From the NCBI RefSeq assembly GCF_009758015.1, contig NZ_WSEL01000003.1, positions 1,674,001-1,738,000 of the forward strand: a DNA stretch of 64,000 bases. Direction: 5' to 3'. The notes below the pieces were generated by a model, which saw only the letters and a list, made by a program, of their open reading frames with translations, was not told where the DNA came from and did no database searches. Positions 26,798 to 38,000 of the stretch are shown here, one piece after another. Within the stretch, counting starts at the first letter, position 1. Each line of letters opens with the position of its first letter. This DNA is from Ramlibacter pinisoli. GTDB taxonomy: Bacteria; Pseudomonadota; Gammaproteobacteria; Burkholderiales; Burkholderiaceae_C. The translations under genes and the position numbers were made by a program.

Positions 26798-27262
26798 TCA
26801 TAGCACCCCGATCAGGTGCACCTCGAAGGTGACCGGCTGGCCCGCGAGCGGGTGGTTGAAGTCGAACAGCACCGCATCGGGCTGCCCCTCGCGGCCCACC
26901 TGCTGCACGGCGCCGGCGTAGCTGCCCAGCCCGTCGGGCGTGGGGAACTGCACGACGTCGCCCACGTGGTACTGCTCGTGCGGGTCGCCCAGCTCGAGCA
27001 GGAGCTTGCGTGCCACCCACTGCAGCATCTCCGGGTTGCGCTCGCCGAAGGCCTCGCCGGGCGGGATGGCGAAGGTGGCGCGTGCGCCCTCCTCCAACCC
27101 GAGGAGGCGTTGCTCCACCGCCGGCGACAGTTCGCCGGTTCCCAGCGTCAAAGTGGCGGGCTTGTCGCGGAAGGTGTTGATGATGTCGCCGCCCGGACCG
27201 GCCAGGCGGTAGTGCAGCGTGAGGAAGGAACCCGGCTCGACGCGGGGCAGGGATGACGACAT
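26798..27262 (-). CDS. fkpB: FKBP-type peptidyl-prolyl isomerase (SlpA/FkpB-like)
   Basis: A 154-residue cytoplasmic prolyl isomerase with the SlyD-like insert-in-flap layout. It starts with MSSSLPRVEPGSFLTLHYRL and continues through LTLGTGELSPAVEQRLLGLE and AFGERNPEMLQWVAR, ending FNHPLAGQPVTFEVHLIGVL. The NPE and FDFNHPLAG motifs are the FKBP hallmarks. No metal-binding His-rich tail is present, which separates it from SlyD. The start is the ATG at 27262. Location before ispH is the family's usual place. Confidence 0.9.
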   Translation of the reverse strand: MSSSLPRVEPGSFLTLHYRLAGPGGDIINTFRDKPATLTLGTGELSPAVEQRLLGLEEGARATFAIPPGEAFGERNPEMLQWVARKLLLELGDPHEQYHVGDVVQFPTPDGLGSYAGAVQQVGREGQPDAVLFDFNHPLAGQPVTFEVHLIGVL

Positions 27263-27292
27263 GGAACTCTCGGTGAACAGGCCCGATTTTAG

Positions 27293-28003
27293 GTGGGTGC
27301 CCACTGCCCCGCCGCCGGCGCGGCAGTGACCCTGCAGTCCCTGCCCCTGGATGCCCGCCCGCGCGAGAAGCTGCTCGCCCGCGGGCCCGCCGCGCTGTCC
27401 GACACCGAACTGCTGGCCCTGCTGCTGCGCACCGGGCTGGCCGGCAAGGGCGTGCTGGCGCTGGCCCAGGAGCTGGTCGATGCCTTCGGCGGCCTTGCCG
27501 GGCTGCTGGACGCCGGGCCCGCCGACCTCAAGCGCATCAAGGGGCTGGGCGGCCCGGCCAAGCGCGCCGAGCTGCTGGCCGTGCTGGAACTGGCACGCCG
27601 GGCCATGGCCCAGCAGTTGCGCACCCGGGAGGTGTTCGGCTCGCCCGATGCCGTCAAGCACTTCCTCCAGTTGCACCTGGCGCGCCACGCGCACGAGGTC
27701 TTCGCGGTGATGTTCCTGGATGCCCAGAACCGGCTGCTCGAACTGGAGATCCTGTTCCGCGGCACGCTGACGCAGACCTCGGTCTACCCGCGCGAGATCG
27801 TGGTGCGGGCCCTGGCCCACCATGCGGCCAGCGTCGTGCTCGCGCACAACCACCCCAGCGGCACCGTGCAGCCCTCGCGTGCCGACGAGGCGCTGACGCA
27901 GACCCTGAAGGCGGCGCTGGGGCTGGTCGACGTCCGCGTGCTCGACCACGTCATCGTGGCGCCCGGCGGGGCCCTGTCGATGGCGGAGAAAGGGCTGCTG
28001 TGA
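27293..28003 (+). CDS. radC: RadC-family JAMM/MPN protein
   Basis: About 225-236 residues, depending on GTG start (27293 or 27326; the latter gives [16 protein letters not shown], the usual N-terminus). The first half has a helix-hairpin-helix-like part ([19 protein letters not shown]). The second half has the JAMM metalloprotease-like motif [16 protein letters not shown] with both His and the Asp, and [12 protein letters not shown] before it. RadC proteins were named for DNA repair, but that role is not proved and their substrate is unknown. Divergent from the FKBP gene. Complete. Confidence 0.93.
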   Translation: MGAHCPAAGAAVTLQSLPLDARPREKLLARGPAALSDTELLALLLRTGLAGKGVLALAQELVDAFGGLAGLLDAGPADLKRIKGLGGPAKRAELLAVLELARRAMAQQLRTREVFGSPDAVKHFLQLHLARHAHEVFAVMFLDAQNRLLELEILFRGTLTQTSVYPREIVVRALAHHAASVVLAHNHPSGTVQPSRADEALTQTLKAALGLVDVRVLDHVIVAPGGALSMAEKGLL

Positions 28004-28013
28004 CGGCCTGCGG

Positions 28014-28661
28014 CTAGCGCTCGGGACCCTGGGGCTTGAGCAGCACCACCAGCGCGCCGGCCCCGCCCTCGTCGCCGCGCGCCTGCACGAACGCCAGCAC
28101 TTCGTTCTTCTGCACCAGCCAGGCCTGCACGCGGCCCTTGAGCACCGGCGTCTTGCCCGGCGAGCCCAGGCCCTTGCCGTGCACCACGCGCACGCAGCGC
28201 ACGCCCTGCCGGTGCGCCTCGCGGATGAAGCCGGCCAGTGCCTCGCGCGCGTCCTCGCGCCGCAGCCCGTGCAGGTCGAGCTCGCGCTGGATGCTCCAGT
28301 GGCCCTTGCGCAGCTTGCGCGTCACGTCCAGGCCGACCCCGGGCCGGCGGAAGCTCAGGGCATCGTCGACATCGAGCAGGGTGCTGGCGTCGAACTCGTC
28401 GCTGAGCGACTCTGCCAGCACGCGCTGCTCGTCGAGCTGTTGCTGCACCGGGATCGGTGGCGGCTGGTCCCGCTCCAGCAGCACCCGGGGCGGGTGGCGC
28501 AGCCGCTGCACCTGGCCGGCGGCGCGCACGAACAGGTTGCGTTCGGCCTCGGCCTTGCGCTGTGCCTCGCGCCGCGCCGCTGCCTGCTCGGCGGCGGCCT
28601 GCTGCTGTTCGGCCAGCTTGCGCTGGATCGCCTGCAGGTCCTGGAGCGACTTGGCCTTCAT
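28014..28661 (-). CDS. Smr-domain protein
   Basis: A 215-residue protein. The N-terminal 45 residues are a charged Gln/Ala/Glu helix (KLAEQQQAAAEQAAARREAQ). The C-terminal ~85 residues are a small MutS-related (Smr) domain with the nuclease motifs ELDLHGLRREDAREAL and CVRVVHGKGLGS. It resembles the SmrA/YdaL type that can nick DNA or RNA. The ATG at 28661 is the natural start, immediately followed by MKAKSLQDLQ. It ends 10 bp from the radC stop on the opposite strand and lies 13 bp after the hemoglobin gene. Confidence 0.88.
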   Translation of the reverse strand: MKAKSLQDLQAIQRKLAEQQQAAAEQAAARREAQRKAEAERNLFVRAAGQVQRLRHPPRVLLERDQPPPIPVQQQLDEQRVLAESLSDEFDASTLLDVDDALSFRRPGVGLDVTRKLRKGHWSIQRELDLHGLRREDAREALAGFIREAHRQGVRCVRVVHGKGLGSPGKTPVLKGRVQAWLVQKNEVLAFVQARGDEGGAGALVVLLKPQGPER

Positions 28662-28674
28662 TGCTGGCGCGGGC

Positions 28675-29088
28675 TCAGGCGCCGATGTTGCGCATCCAGT
28701 CGGCGGTCTGGAAGAACGAATTGCGCAGCCGCTCGCGCAACCGCGGGTCCACGCCCGTCTCGGCCATCGCCTGGTCCATGCAGGCCAGCCACTGGTCGCG
28801 CTCCTGGATGCCGATCGCGAACGGCATGTGCCGCATGCGCAGGCGCGGGTGGCCGAAGCGGTCGGTGTAGTGCTGCGGCCCGCCCAGCCAGCCGCTGAGG
28901 AACCAGAACAGCTTCTGCCGGGCGTTCTCCAGGGTGGTGGCGTGGGCCGCCCGCAGGGCCGCATAGCGCGGCTCCAGGTCCATCAGGTCGTAGAAACGCT
29001 CGACCAGCGCCCGCACTTTCTCCTCGCCACCGATCCATTCGTACGGCGTGTCGAACGGCGGCTTGTCCTCGGTCTGCATGGCTGCCAT
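28675..29088 (-). CDS. Group II truncated hemoglobin
   Basis: Cytoplasmic heme protein of 134-137 residues; the start is either of two ATGs (29088 or 29079). The group II features are present: Tyr-Glu-Trp near the N-terminus (TPYEWIGGEEKVRALVERFY), LFWFLSGWLGGPQHY before the proximal His, and HPRLRMRHMPFAIG. Proteins of this group bind oxygen and may detoxify NO or peroxide. It may share a transcript with the Smr gene downstream. Confidence 0.9.
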   Translation of the reverse strand: MAAMQTEDKPPFDTPYEWIGGEEKVRALVERFYDLMDLEPRYAALRAAHATTLENARQKLFWFLSGWLGGPQHYTDRFGHPRLRMRHMPFAIGIQERDQWLACMDQAMAETGVDPRLRERLRNSFFQTADWMRNIGA

Positions 29089-29139
29089 TGTCGCAGCGCG
29101 CGGCTTGCATTCCGGGGCCCGGGCCCCAGCTGCCATGGC

Positions 29140-29448
29140 ATGAACACCCCGCTGACCACCCACCGCAACCTGGTCACGCTGGCGCAGGTGCTGCGCCGGC
29201 TGGAGCGCAGCAGCGTGCCCGTGGATCCCGAGCAGTACCGCTCGCTGGTGCACCACATCACGGCCGAACTCGAGAACCACCCGCACGATGCCGGCCTCGA
29301 GGCCCTGCTGGCGGCCGCCCCCGAACTGGCCGAGCTGTACGAGAACCTGCAGTACGAGCACGCCGGCCTGTGCCGCTCGCCGCTGGACGCCGGCATCCGG
29401 GCCGAGCAGGCGGCGCGCGCCGCCCTGGCCAAGGCCGCCGCCCGCTGA
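29140..29448 (+). CDS. Conserved hypothetical protein (102 aa)
   Basis: A small helical protein, MNTPLTTHRNLVTLAQVLRR, followed by a QYRSLVHHITAELEN segment and the acidic stretch AAAPELAELYENLQYEHAGL, ending in alanine-rich sequence. No signal peptide or membrane segment. I recognise the general pattern as a small protein conserved in Burkholderiales but can give no function. Divergent from the truncated hemoglobin gene and convergent with the permease gene (11 bp apart). Confidence 0.7.
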   Translation: MNTPLTTHRNLVTLAQVLRRLERSSVPVDPEQYRSLVHHITAELENHPHDAGLEALLAAAPELAELYENLQYEHAGLCRSPLDAGIRAEQAARAALAKAAAR

Positions 29449-29458
29449 CCTTCCCGGC

Positions 29459-31981
29459 CTAGTCGAGCGTGGCGCGGCGCAGCGTGTCCACCACGGGACG
29501 CTGCAGCACCTCGCGCAGGCCCCACCAGCCGGCCGCCAGCGCCAGCGCCGCGCCGGCCAGCGCCCCGGCCAGGGGCACCAATGGCGAGGCAGTCCAGGCG
29601 AAGTCGAACACGTACTTCGCCAGCCCCCAGCCCACCCCCACGGCCACCGTGCTGGCCAGGAAGCCCGCCAGCAGCCCGACCCCGGCCAGTTCCGCCCGCT
29701 GCACCTGGCGCAGCAGCGACCCCCGGGCACCCACCGCCCGCATGATGGCGAACTCGCGCGCGCGCTCCTCGCGCGTGGCCGTGACGGCGGCGAACAGCAC
29801 CACCAGCCCGGCGGCGAGCGTGAAGCCGAACAGGAATTCCACCGCCCGCACCACCTTGTCCAGCACCGCCTGGACCTGGTTGATCGTGCTGGTCATGTCG
29901 ACGTCGGTGATGTTGGGGAAGGCCCGCACCAGCGCGCTGTCGAAGCCCGGCTTCTCTGGCGCGCGGAAGGCGGTCATGTAGGTCACCGGCACGTCGGGCA
30001 GACGGCTGACCGGGAACATGACGAAGAAGTTGGCGCGCATCGAGCCCCAGTCGACCTTGCGCAGCGACGTCACCCGGGCCTCGGCCTGCAGGCCGCCGAT
30101 GTCGAACCGCAGCTGGTCGCCCAGCTTCAGACCCAGCGTCTGCGCGATGCCCTCCTCCACGCTGGCGCCGCCACGCTCCTCGGGCGTCCAGCGCCCGGCC
30201 ACCACCGCGTTGTGCGCCGGCCGGGTCGCGCTGTGCGACAGGTTGAACTCGCGGTCGACCAGACGCTTGGCGCGGTCCTCGACGTAGTCGTCAGGGCCGA
30301 CGGCGCGCCCGTTCACCGCCACCAGGCGGCCGCGGATCATCGGGAACCAGTCGTAGCGCTGCACCCCGGCGGCGCGCAGCGCCTGCTGGAAGGCGTCGCC
30401 CTGCTCCGGCATGACGTTGATGACGAAGCGGTTGGGCGCATCGGGCGGGGTCGCCCGGCGCCAGCTCGCCACCAGGTCGGTGCGCAGCAGCACCAGCAGC
30501 ACCAGCGCCAGCAGCCCGACCGCCAGCGAGCTGACCTGCACCACGGCGTAGACCGGCCGCGCCGACAGCTGGCGCGTCGCCAGCACCAGCCAGCGCGGTG
30601 CCGTGGCCTCGTTCACCGAGGCGCGCAGCACCTTCACCGCGATCCAGCTCAGCACGGCGAACAGCAGCACGGCGCCAGCGAAGCCGCCCACCGCAATGGC
30701 GCCGAGCTTGAGGTCGCTGCTGGCCGCCAGCAGCAGGGTGGCGAAACCGGCCACGCCGATGCCCAGCACCGCGGCCGAGGCCGGCTTCAGCGAGCCGACG
30801 TCGCGCCGGATCACGCGCAGCGGCGGCACCTGCGCCAGCTGCAGCACCGGCGGCAGCCCGAACGCGAACAGCAGCGTCAGGCCCATGCCGAGCCCGAATG
30901 CCACCGGCCACAGCGTGGCGGCCGGCAGGCTGGCTTCGACCAGCCCGGACAGCAGCATCACGAACACGAAGTGCACCGCGTAGCCCAGCGCCACGCCCAG
31001 CGCGCTGCCTGCCAGGCCGACCAGCGCGAACTCGAGCCCGTACGCCAGCGCGATGGTCCTCTGCGGCTGTCCGAGCACGCGCAGCATCGCGCAGTCGTCC
31101 AGGTGCCGGGTGGCGAAGCCGCGCGCCGCCAGCGCCACCGCGACCGCGCTCAGCAGCGCCGCCAGCAGAGCGACCAGGTTGAGGAACTTCTCCGCCCGCT
31201 CCAGCGTCTGGCGCATCTCCGGGCGGCCGCTCTCGAGCGACTCGACGCGCACGCCGCGCACCGCGGCGCGCGCGGCCTCGGCCTGCGCCCACTGGGTGAA
31301 GGCGCGCACTGGTGCGTCGTCGCCGGCGACCGCGAAGCGCCAGGTGACGCGGCTGGCCGGCTGCACCAGCCGGGTGGCCGGCAGGTCGGCGGCGTTGAGC
31401 AGCACGCGCGGCGCGAAGGACGAGAAGCCGGTGCCGCGGTCGGGCTCCAGCAGGATCACGCGTCCGATGCGCAGCCGGGCGTCGCCCAGCAGCAGCGGAT
31501 CGCCGGGGGCCAGTCCCAGCGCCTCCAGCAGGGCCCGGTCGACCCAGGCCTCGCCGCGCAGCGGGATGTCGCGCGTGGGCGCGCCGGCCTGCTCGGGCGT
31601 GGCGGCCACGGTGAGCTGGCCGCGCAGCGGGTAACCCGGCTCGACCGCCTTGAGCGTCACCAGCCGGGCCGCGCCGCCCTGGGCCTCGGTGGCCCGGGCC
31701 ATGGTCGGGAACTGGGTGTTGGTGACGGCCTGCAGCCCGAGCGCCCGCGCGCGCTGGGCGAACGCCGCCGGCGTCGGGTTGTCGCTCACCACCACGGTGT
31801 CGCCGCCGAGCAGCTGGCGCGCGTCGCGCGACAGCCCGCCCTTGAGCCGGTCGGCGAAGAAGCCGACCGCGGTGAGCGCGGCCACCGCCAGCGTCACGGC
31901 CACCACCAGCAGGCGCAGTTCGCCGGCGCGCAGGTCGCGCCACAGGGTGCGCCAGCCCAGGCGCCAGGGGGAGGTCGTCAT
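29459..31981 (-). CDS. FtsX-type ABC transporter permease (YbbP-like)
   Basis: An 840-residue inner-membrane protein with two FtsX/MacB-like permease repeats and large periplasmic parts. The first TM begins at LRLLVVAVTLAVAALTAVGF; further TM clusters occur near LVALLAALLSAVAVALAARG and in the C-terminal half (FTLAAGLVVLFAAVTATREE). The size and layout match YbbP, which pairs with the ATPase YbbA. No ATPase gene is next to it here, so its partner must be elsewhere. It lies 91 bp after the PKS gene on the same strand and could be read through from it, but it is not obviously part of the biosynthetic locus. Confidence 0.88.
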   Translation of the reverse strand: MTTSPWRLGWRTLWRDLRAGELRLLVVAVTLAVAALTAVGFFADRLKGGLSRDARQLLGGDTVVVSDNPTPAAFAQRARALGLQAVTNTQFPTMARATEAQGGAARLVTLKAVEPGYPLRGQLTVAATPEQAGAPTRDIPLRGEAWVDRALLEALGLAPGDPLLLGDARLRIGRVILLEPDRGTGFSSFAPRVLLNAADLPATRLVQPASRVTWRFAVAGDDAPVRAFTQWAQAEAARAAVRGVRVESLESGRPEMRQTLERAEKFLNLVALLAALLSAVAVALAARGFATRHLDDCAMLRVLGQPQRTIALAYGLEFALVGLAGSALGVALGYAVHFVFVMLLSGLVEASLPAATLWPVAFGLGMGLTLLFAFGLPPVLQLAQVPPLRVIRRDVGSLKPASAAVLGIGVAGFATLLLAASSDLKLGAIAVGGFAGAVLLFAVLSWIAVKVLRASVNEATAPRWLVLATRQLSARPVYAVVQVSSLAVGLLALVLLVLLRTDLVASWRRATPPDAPNRFVINVMPEQGDAFQQALRAAGVQRYDWFPMIRGRLVAVNGRAVGPDDYVEDRAKRLVDREFNLSHSATRPAHNAVVAGRWTPEERGGASVEEGIAQTLGLKLGDQLRFDIGGLQAEARVTSLRKVDWGSMRANFFVMFPVSRLPDVPVTYMTAFRAPEKPGFDSALVRAFPNITDVDMTSTINQVQAVLDKVVRAVEFLFGFTLAAGLVVLFAAVTATREERAREFAIMRAVGARGSLLRQVQRAELAGVGLLAGFLASTVAVGVGWGLAKYVFDFAWTASPLVPLAGALAGAALALAAGWWGLREVLQRPVVDTLRRATLD

Positions 31982-32072
31982 GCGGCCGACATTACCCGAT
32001 GGCGAATGCCCGTGCGGCGCCCGGCCACGGGACGAACGGCGCCCGGGCGCCGTTCGCCGCCGGCCAGGGCCG

Positions 32073-35000
32073 CTAGGCCACGGGGCTGATGAAGCTTCCC
32101 GTCACCACCGGCCGCTGTCCCGGCCGCTTGCCGTCGGCCGAGCCGGCATCGCCCTCGCCGTCCAGGCGGGCGAGTTCGCGCCGGATGCCCTCGATCACCT
32201 CCGACACGCCGGGCTCGGCCATCATGGTGAAGTGCGAGCCGCCGATGCGGGTGACGCGGATCGGTCCGGTGGCGTGCTGGTCCCAGCCCAGCGTCGGGCC
32301 GGCGTAGAGGTACAGCGTCTCGGCCTGCGCCGCCTTGAACAGCACCACCTCGCCGTCGTAGGGCTCCGGCCGGTACTGCGCCTGGGCGTCGGTGAAGTTG
32401 CGGAACAGGTGGAAGTCCACCAGTTCCGGCGGCAGCGGCTCGCCGCGGGCCAGCTTCTCCAGTGCCAGCTGGTAGCTGTGCTGCATCTGGCGGCCGCGCC
32501 GGCGCCGCACCGGCCAGTCGAGCGCGAAGTCCAGCGTCCAGTGGCGCTTGAGCCAGATCTTCTCGAGCAGCGGCACCTTGGCCGTCGCCGCGGTGGGCGA
32601 CAGGGTGTCGATCATCAGGATGGTCTCGACCCGGGCGCCGTCGCGCCGCAACTGCTGCGCCATCTCGTAGGCGATCACGCCGCCGGCCGAATAGCCCGCC
32701 AGCCGGTACGGCCCGGTGGGATCGACCGCGCGGATCGCCTCGACGTACTGAGCCGCCATGTCCTCGATGGTCGATAGCGGCGGCAGCCGGCCGTCCACGC
32801 CCTGGGCCTGCAGGCCGTAAAACGGCTGCTGCGGGCCCAGGCGGTCCGAGATCACCTTGAAGTTCAGCACGTTGCCACCGGCGCCGTGCACGCAGAACAG
32901 CGGCCGGCGGTCGTCCGCGCCCTTGCAGATCGGCACCAGCGGCGACCAGGCACGCGGCAGCTGGATGACGTTGGAGGCCGGTGCCGCCGCCGGCGCCTGC
33001 TGTCCCGGCATCGTGGTGTCGAGGTTGCCGGCGTGCGCGACGATGGTCGCCAGCCCCGCCAGCGTCGAGCCCTGGAACAGCGTCGCCAGCGGCAGGTCGA
33101 TGTTCCACTGCTTGCGGATGCGGGCGAACAGCCGCACCGCGGCCAGCGAGTGGCCGCCGAGCGCGAAGAAGTCGTCCTCGCGCGCCACCTCGTCCACGCC
33201 CAGCAGCTCGCGCCAGACGTCGGCGATCACCGTCTCCACCGGATTGAGCGAGGCCGCGTTGGCGGCCGGCGCGCGCGTGGCGGCCACCGGCAGCGGCTTG
33301 GGCGCGGCGTCGCTCATGGCACGCCGGATCGCCGACAGCGACAGCGACGACACCACCACGTCGCGTGCGCCGCCGCCGAGCACCCGCTCGAACAGCGCCG
33401 GCGCCTCCTCGGCGCGCAGGCCGCACGCCAGCATCGCCTCGGCCAGCGTCGGCTCGCGCCGCGCATGGGCATGGCGCGACATGGCGTTGGGATCGATGCC
33501 GCGCAGGCTGAAGCCCTCGAAGGTGGCGATCGGCGCTCCCTCGGGCGTGTGCAGGCTGACGTCGAAGGCGGCGAAGCGATCCTGCGGCGGCGAGCGCAGT
33601 TCCACCCGGCTGATGCTGCGCAGCGGCAGCGGGGCCACGATGCGGATGCGGTCGATCGACAGCGGCACGAACAGCATGTCCTTGCGCTGCGCCGGGTCGA
33701 GCAGCTGCAGGCCGAAGGTGCAGGCCATGTCCGTCACCGCCGGGTGCAGCGCGTACGGCTGCAGGTCGGTGGCGTAGCGTTCGGCCAGGGCCATCTCGGC
33801 CACGCCGTGCTTGCCGCCCAGCTGCATGCGCGCGATGTTGTGCCAGCGCGGTCCGAACTCGACGCCGCCCTGCGGCAACTCGCCCTCGCGCCAGCTGCCG
33901 CTGGGGCGCTGGGCGTGCGGCGCCAGCGTGCCGCGCAGGCGGGCGACGGTGGCGCGGGCATGCTGCTGCCACGGCTCGGCCGAGTCGCTGCGGCTGCGCA
34001 CCAGGAACTCGTAGCCGTCGCCGCCGCGTCGCAGGTCGATGCGCACCTGGCGGCTGGCGCCGGGCTCGAACACCATCGCCTCCTCGAACGACAGCGAGCG
34101 GATCTCGACACCGGCGCCGGGGTGCAGCTGGGCCATCGCGGCGCGCGCGATCTCGATGTAGGCGGTGCCGGGCAGCACGGAACGGTCGGCCACGCGGTGC
34201 TCGCGCAGCACCCACAGGTCGTTGGCGCCGTACGTGGCCTCGAAGGCGGTGCCGGTGTCGTCGTCGACCTGGGTCCCGAGCAGCGGGTGGTGGTCGCCGG
34301 GCGAGACCGCCGGCGGCGCCGCGCGGCCGTAGGCGCGCGCGGCCATGCCGGTGTCGGCCCAGATGCCCCAGTGGATCGCCAGCCCGTCGGGCCGCGCGGC
34401 CGCAACGGCGTCCAGGAAGGCGTTGGCCGCCACGTAGTCGACCTGGCCCGGCGGGCCCAGGAACACGCTGGTCGACGAGAACAGCGCGAAGAGGTCGAGC
34501 TCGCCCGGCGGCAGCAGTTCGTGCAGCACCTGGGCGCCGGCCGCCTTGGGTGACAGCACCTGGCGCATCGCCTCGCCCGTCTTGGTCGCGATCGGGCCGT
34601 CCTGCAGCGTGCCGGCGGCATGGAAGACGCCGTGCACGGCGCCCCAGCGCTGCCGCACGTCGGCCAGCACGCGGGCCATCGCCGGCGCGTCGGCGACGTC
34701 GGCGGCGAAGGTCGCCACCTCGCCGCCCTCGGCCTCCAGGGCCAGCAGCCGGCGCAGCAGCGCCGCCTGCTCGCCGGTGCCGCCGGCCAGGGTGTCCCAC
34801 TGGCTGCGTGCGGGCAGGGTCCGACGGCTGACCAGTGCCAGCCGCGCGCGGTAGCGCTGCGCCAGGAAGCCGGCGAGCTCGAGCGCGATGCCGCCCAGGC
34901 CGCCGGTGACCAGGTACACGCCGCCCTCGCGCACCAGGGGCTTGGCGGCGGCCGCCGTCGCGGACGGCTTGACCAGCTGCGCGATCCAGCGCGCGCCGTC

Positions 35001-38000
35001 GCGCCAGCCGACCAGGTCGGATGGCGTCGGCGTGCGGCACTCGGCCACGATGGCGCGTGCCGGTGCCGTGCCGGCGGCTTCCGCCGGATCAAGGTCGACC
35101 AGCACGGTGGACACGTTGGGCACCTCGCGCGGGATCACCCGCACCGGCCCCAGCGCCAGGCTGCGCACCGGGTGCTGCACGCGGGCACCGTTGACCGGCT
35201 GGCCGCCGGCGCTGACCACGGCCAGCCGCACCGGCTGGCGCACGTCCATCACCTGCAGCGCCTTGGCCACGTGCACCAGGCTGTCGAACGCGAGCGCCTG
35301 GCCGTGCAGCACGCCACCGCCCTGCCCTGTCGCCGGCGTCTCCAGGCTCCACAGATGCACGATGCGGTCGGGCAGCCGGCCGGCCTGCTCCAGGGCGGAG
35401 AACAGCCGTTCGTACTGGCTCTCGTCGGCCGCGTCGATGGTGAAGCCGCCGTCGGCCCCCGGGGCGAAGGCCGCGCCGTGGCGCACCAGCGTCGCCTTGC
35501 CGCCCTCGTCGGCGATACGCCGCAGCACCGCGGCCGCCAGCGGCCTGTCGCCGCCGAACACCAGCCACTGCTCGCCGGCCGCCACGGGGTCGCCCTGGGG
35601 CAGCGGCGACGGGCTCCATTGCGGCACGCCGAACCAGTCGTCCAGGCGCGGCAGGCGGCGCAGGGCCTGCGCCGGCATCGCCTCCTGCTGCGGCGCCTGC
35701 TCGTGGGTGACCTTGCCGGGCTCGATCCAGTGGCGCTGGTGGTCGAAGGCGTAGGTGGGCAGCGAGATGCGGCGCGGCTGGCCGCTGCCACGCACCGCGT
35801 CCCACGCCGGCGCCGCGCCGCGCGCCCACAGCGCGCCCAGCGAGGTGAGCATCAGCGGCAGGTCGCCGGTGGCCTCCTGCGGCTTGCAGGTCGAGGCCAG
35901 CACGGTGCGCGACTGGCCCTGCAGGTTCTGGCGCGCCAGCGCGCCCAGGCCCTGGCCGGGACCGACCTCGAGCAGCACGGTGTCGGCGCCCATCTCGAGC
36001 AGGCGCGCCAGGCCGTCGGCGAAGCGCACCGGCTGGCGCAGGTGGCGCACCCAGTAGCCGGGGTCGCCCAGCAGCGCGGCATCGGCCCAGTCACCGCTGA
36101 GGTTGGAGATGAAGGGAACGCCGGGAGCGGCGAGCCGCAGGCGCGCCACGCCCTGGCGGAAGCGCTCGAGGATGCCGTCGAGCAGGCGCGAATGCGCCGC
36201 GACGTTGATGTGCAGCCGGCGGCCTTCGCGGCCCTCGGCCTTGAGCCGCTGCTCGAGCGCGCCGATGGCGGCCACGGTGCCCGAGGCGATGGTGAGGTCG
36301 GGGGCGTTGATCACGGCGACGTCGAGGTCCAGCCCCTCCGCGACGGCCCGCAGGCCGTCCTCGGGCAGGTCCACCGCCAGCATGCCGCCGGCCGGCACCT
36401 CCTCGAACAGGTTGCCGCGCAGGACCACGACCGACAGCGCGTCGGCCAGGCCCATCACGCCGGAGATGGCGGCGGCCGCGTACTCGCCGGCGCTGTGGCC
36501 GATGACGGCGGCCGGCTTCACGCCCCAGCTCTCCCACAGCCTGGCGAGGGCGTACTCCAGCACGAACAGGGCGGGGATGTTGTAGCGCGGCTGCTCCAGC
36601 ACCTTGGCCGCCTGGGCGTCGCCCGGCTCGCGCTCGAACATCACGCTGCGCAGGTCGGCCGGCGCGGTGCCCGGCATCAGCCGGAAGCACTCGTCGACCG
36701 CGGCGCTGAACGCGGGCTGCTCGAGCAGGTCGCGCCCGGCGCCCGGGTAGCTGGCACCGCCGCCCGGGAACATCATCACCACCTGGGGCGCCTGGGAACC
36801 GGCCTTGGCGGCCGCGCTGCGCAGCGGCTGGCGGGCCTCCAGCGAGGCCTGCAGCCCGGCCAGGTCGCGCGCCACGATGGCGCAGCGGTGCGGGAACCCG
36901 CGCCGCCCTTCCTGGGTGGTGAACGCGGCGTCCGGCAGCGTGAAGCCGGCCGGCGGCTGGGCCAGGAAATCGCTCCACTTGGCCTTCAGGCGCTCCAGCG
37001 ACGCCGGAGTGCGGGCCGACAGTGCCAGCACCTGCCACGGCTGCGCCGGCGCCTGCACCGGCAGCAGCGGCGGCTCCTCGACGATGACGTGCGCGTTGGT
37101 GCCGCCGACGCCCAGCGAGTTCACGGCGGCGCGGCGCGGCGCCGCCGCGCGCTTCCACGGCTGCGCGTCCTGGACGACGCGGAACGGCGTCTTGTCCAGG
37201 TCGAAGCGGCTGTTCGGCCGGCTGAAGTTCAGCGACGGCGGGATCAACTCGTGGCGCAGTGCCAGCGACACCTTGATCAGCGAGGCGACGCCGGCTGCCG
37301 TATCGAGGTGGCCGATGTTGGTCTTGATCGAGCCGATGCCGCAGAAGCCGGTACCGCCCTCGCCGTAGGCCTGCGTCAGCGCCGCCACCTCGATCGGGTC
37401 GCCGACCGGGGTGCCGGTGCCGTGCGCCTCGATGTAGTTCACGCTGGCGGGGTCGACGTTGGCGATGCCCAGCGCCTCGACGGCGGCGCGCGCCTGGCCG
37501 TCGACGCTGGGCGCCAGGTAGCCGGCCTTCTGCGAACCGTCGTTGTTGACGGCCGAACCGCGGATCACGGCATAGATGTTGTCGCGGTCGCGCACCGCGT
37601 CCTCCAGCCGGCGTAGCACCACCATGGCGGCGCCGCTGCCGAACAGGGTGCCGCTGGCGCTCTCGTCGAACGCACGGCAGTGGCCGTCGGGCGACAGGAT
37701 CTCGCCTTCGGCGTAGCGGTAGCCCTGGCGGTGCGGCAGCTCGATGCTGGCGGCGCCGGCCAGCGCCATGTCGCACTCGCCGGACAACAGGCTCTGGGCC
37801 GCGACGTGCACCGCGACCAGCGAGGTCGAGCAGGCGGTCTGGATGCCGACGCTGGGGCCCTTGAGGTCCAGCAGGTAGGAGACCCGGGTGGTGAGGAAGT
37901 CCTTGTCGTTGCCGGTGTGGCGCAGCAGGAACAGGCCGACCGACTTGCGCAGCTCGGGGTTGGTGAGCAGGTTGTATGGCAGGTAGGCCTGCATGCCGCA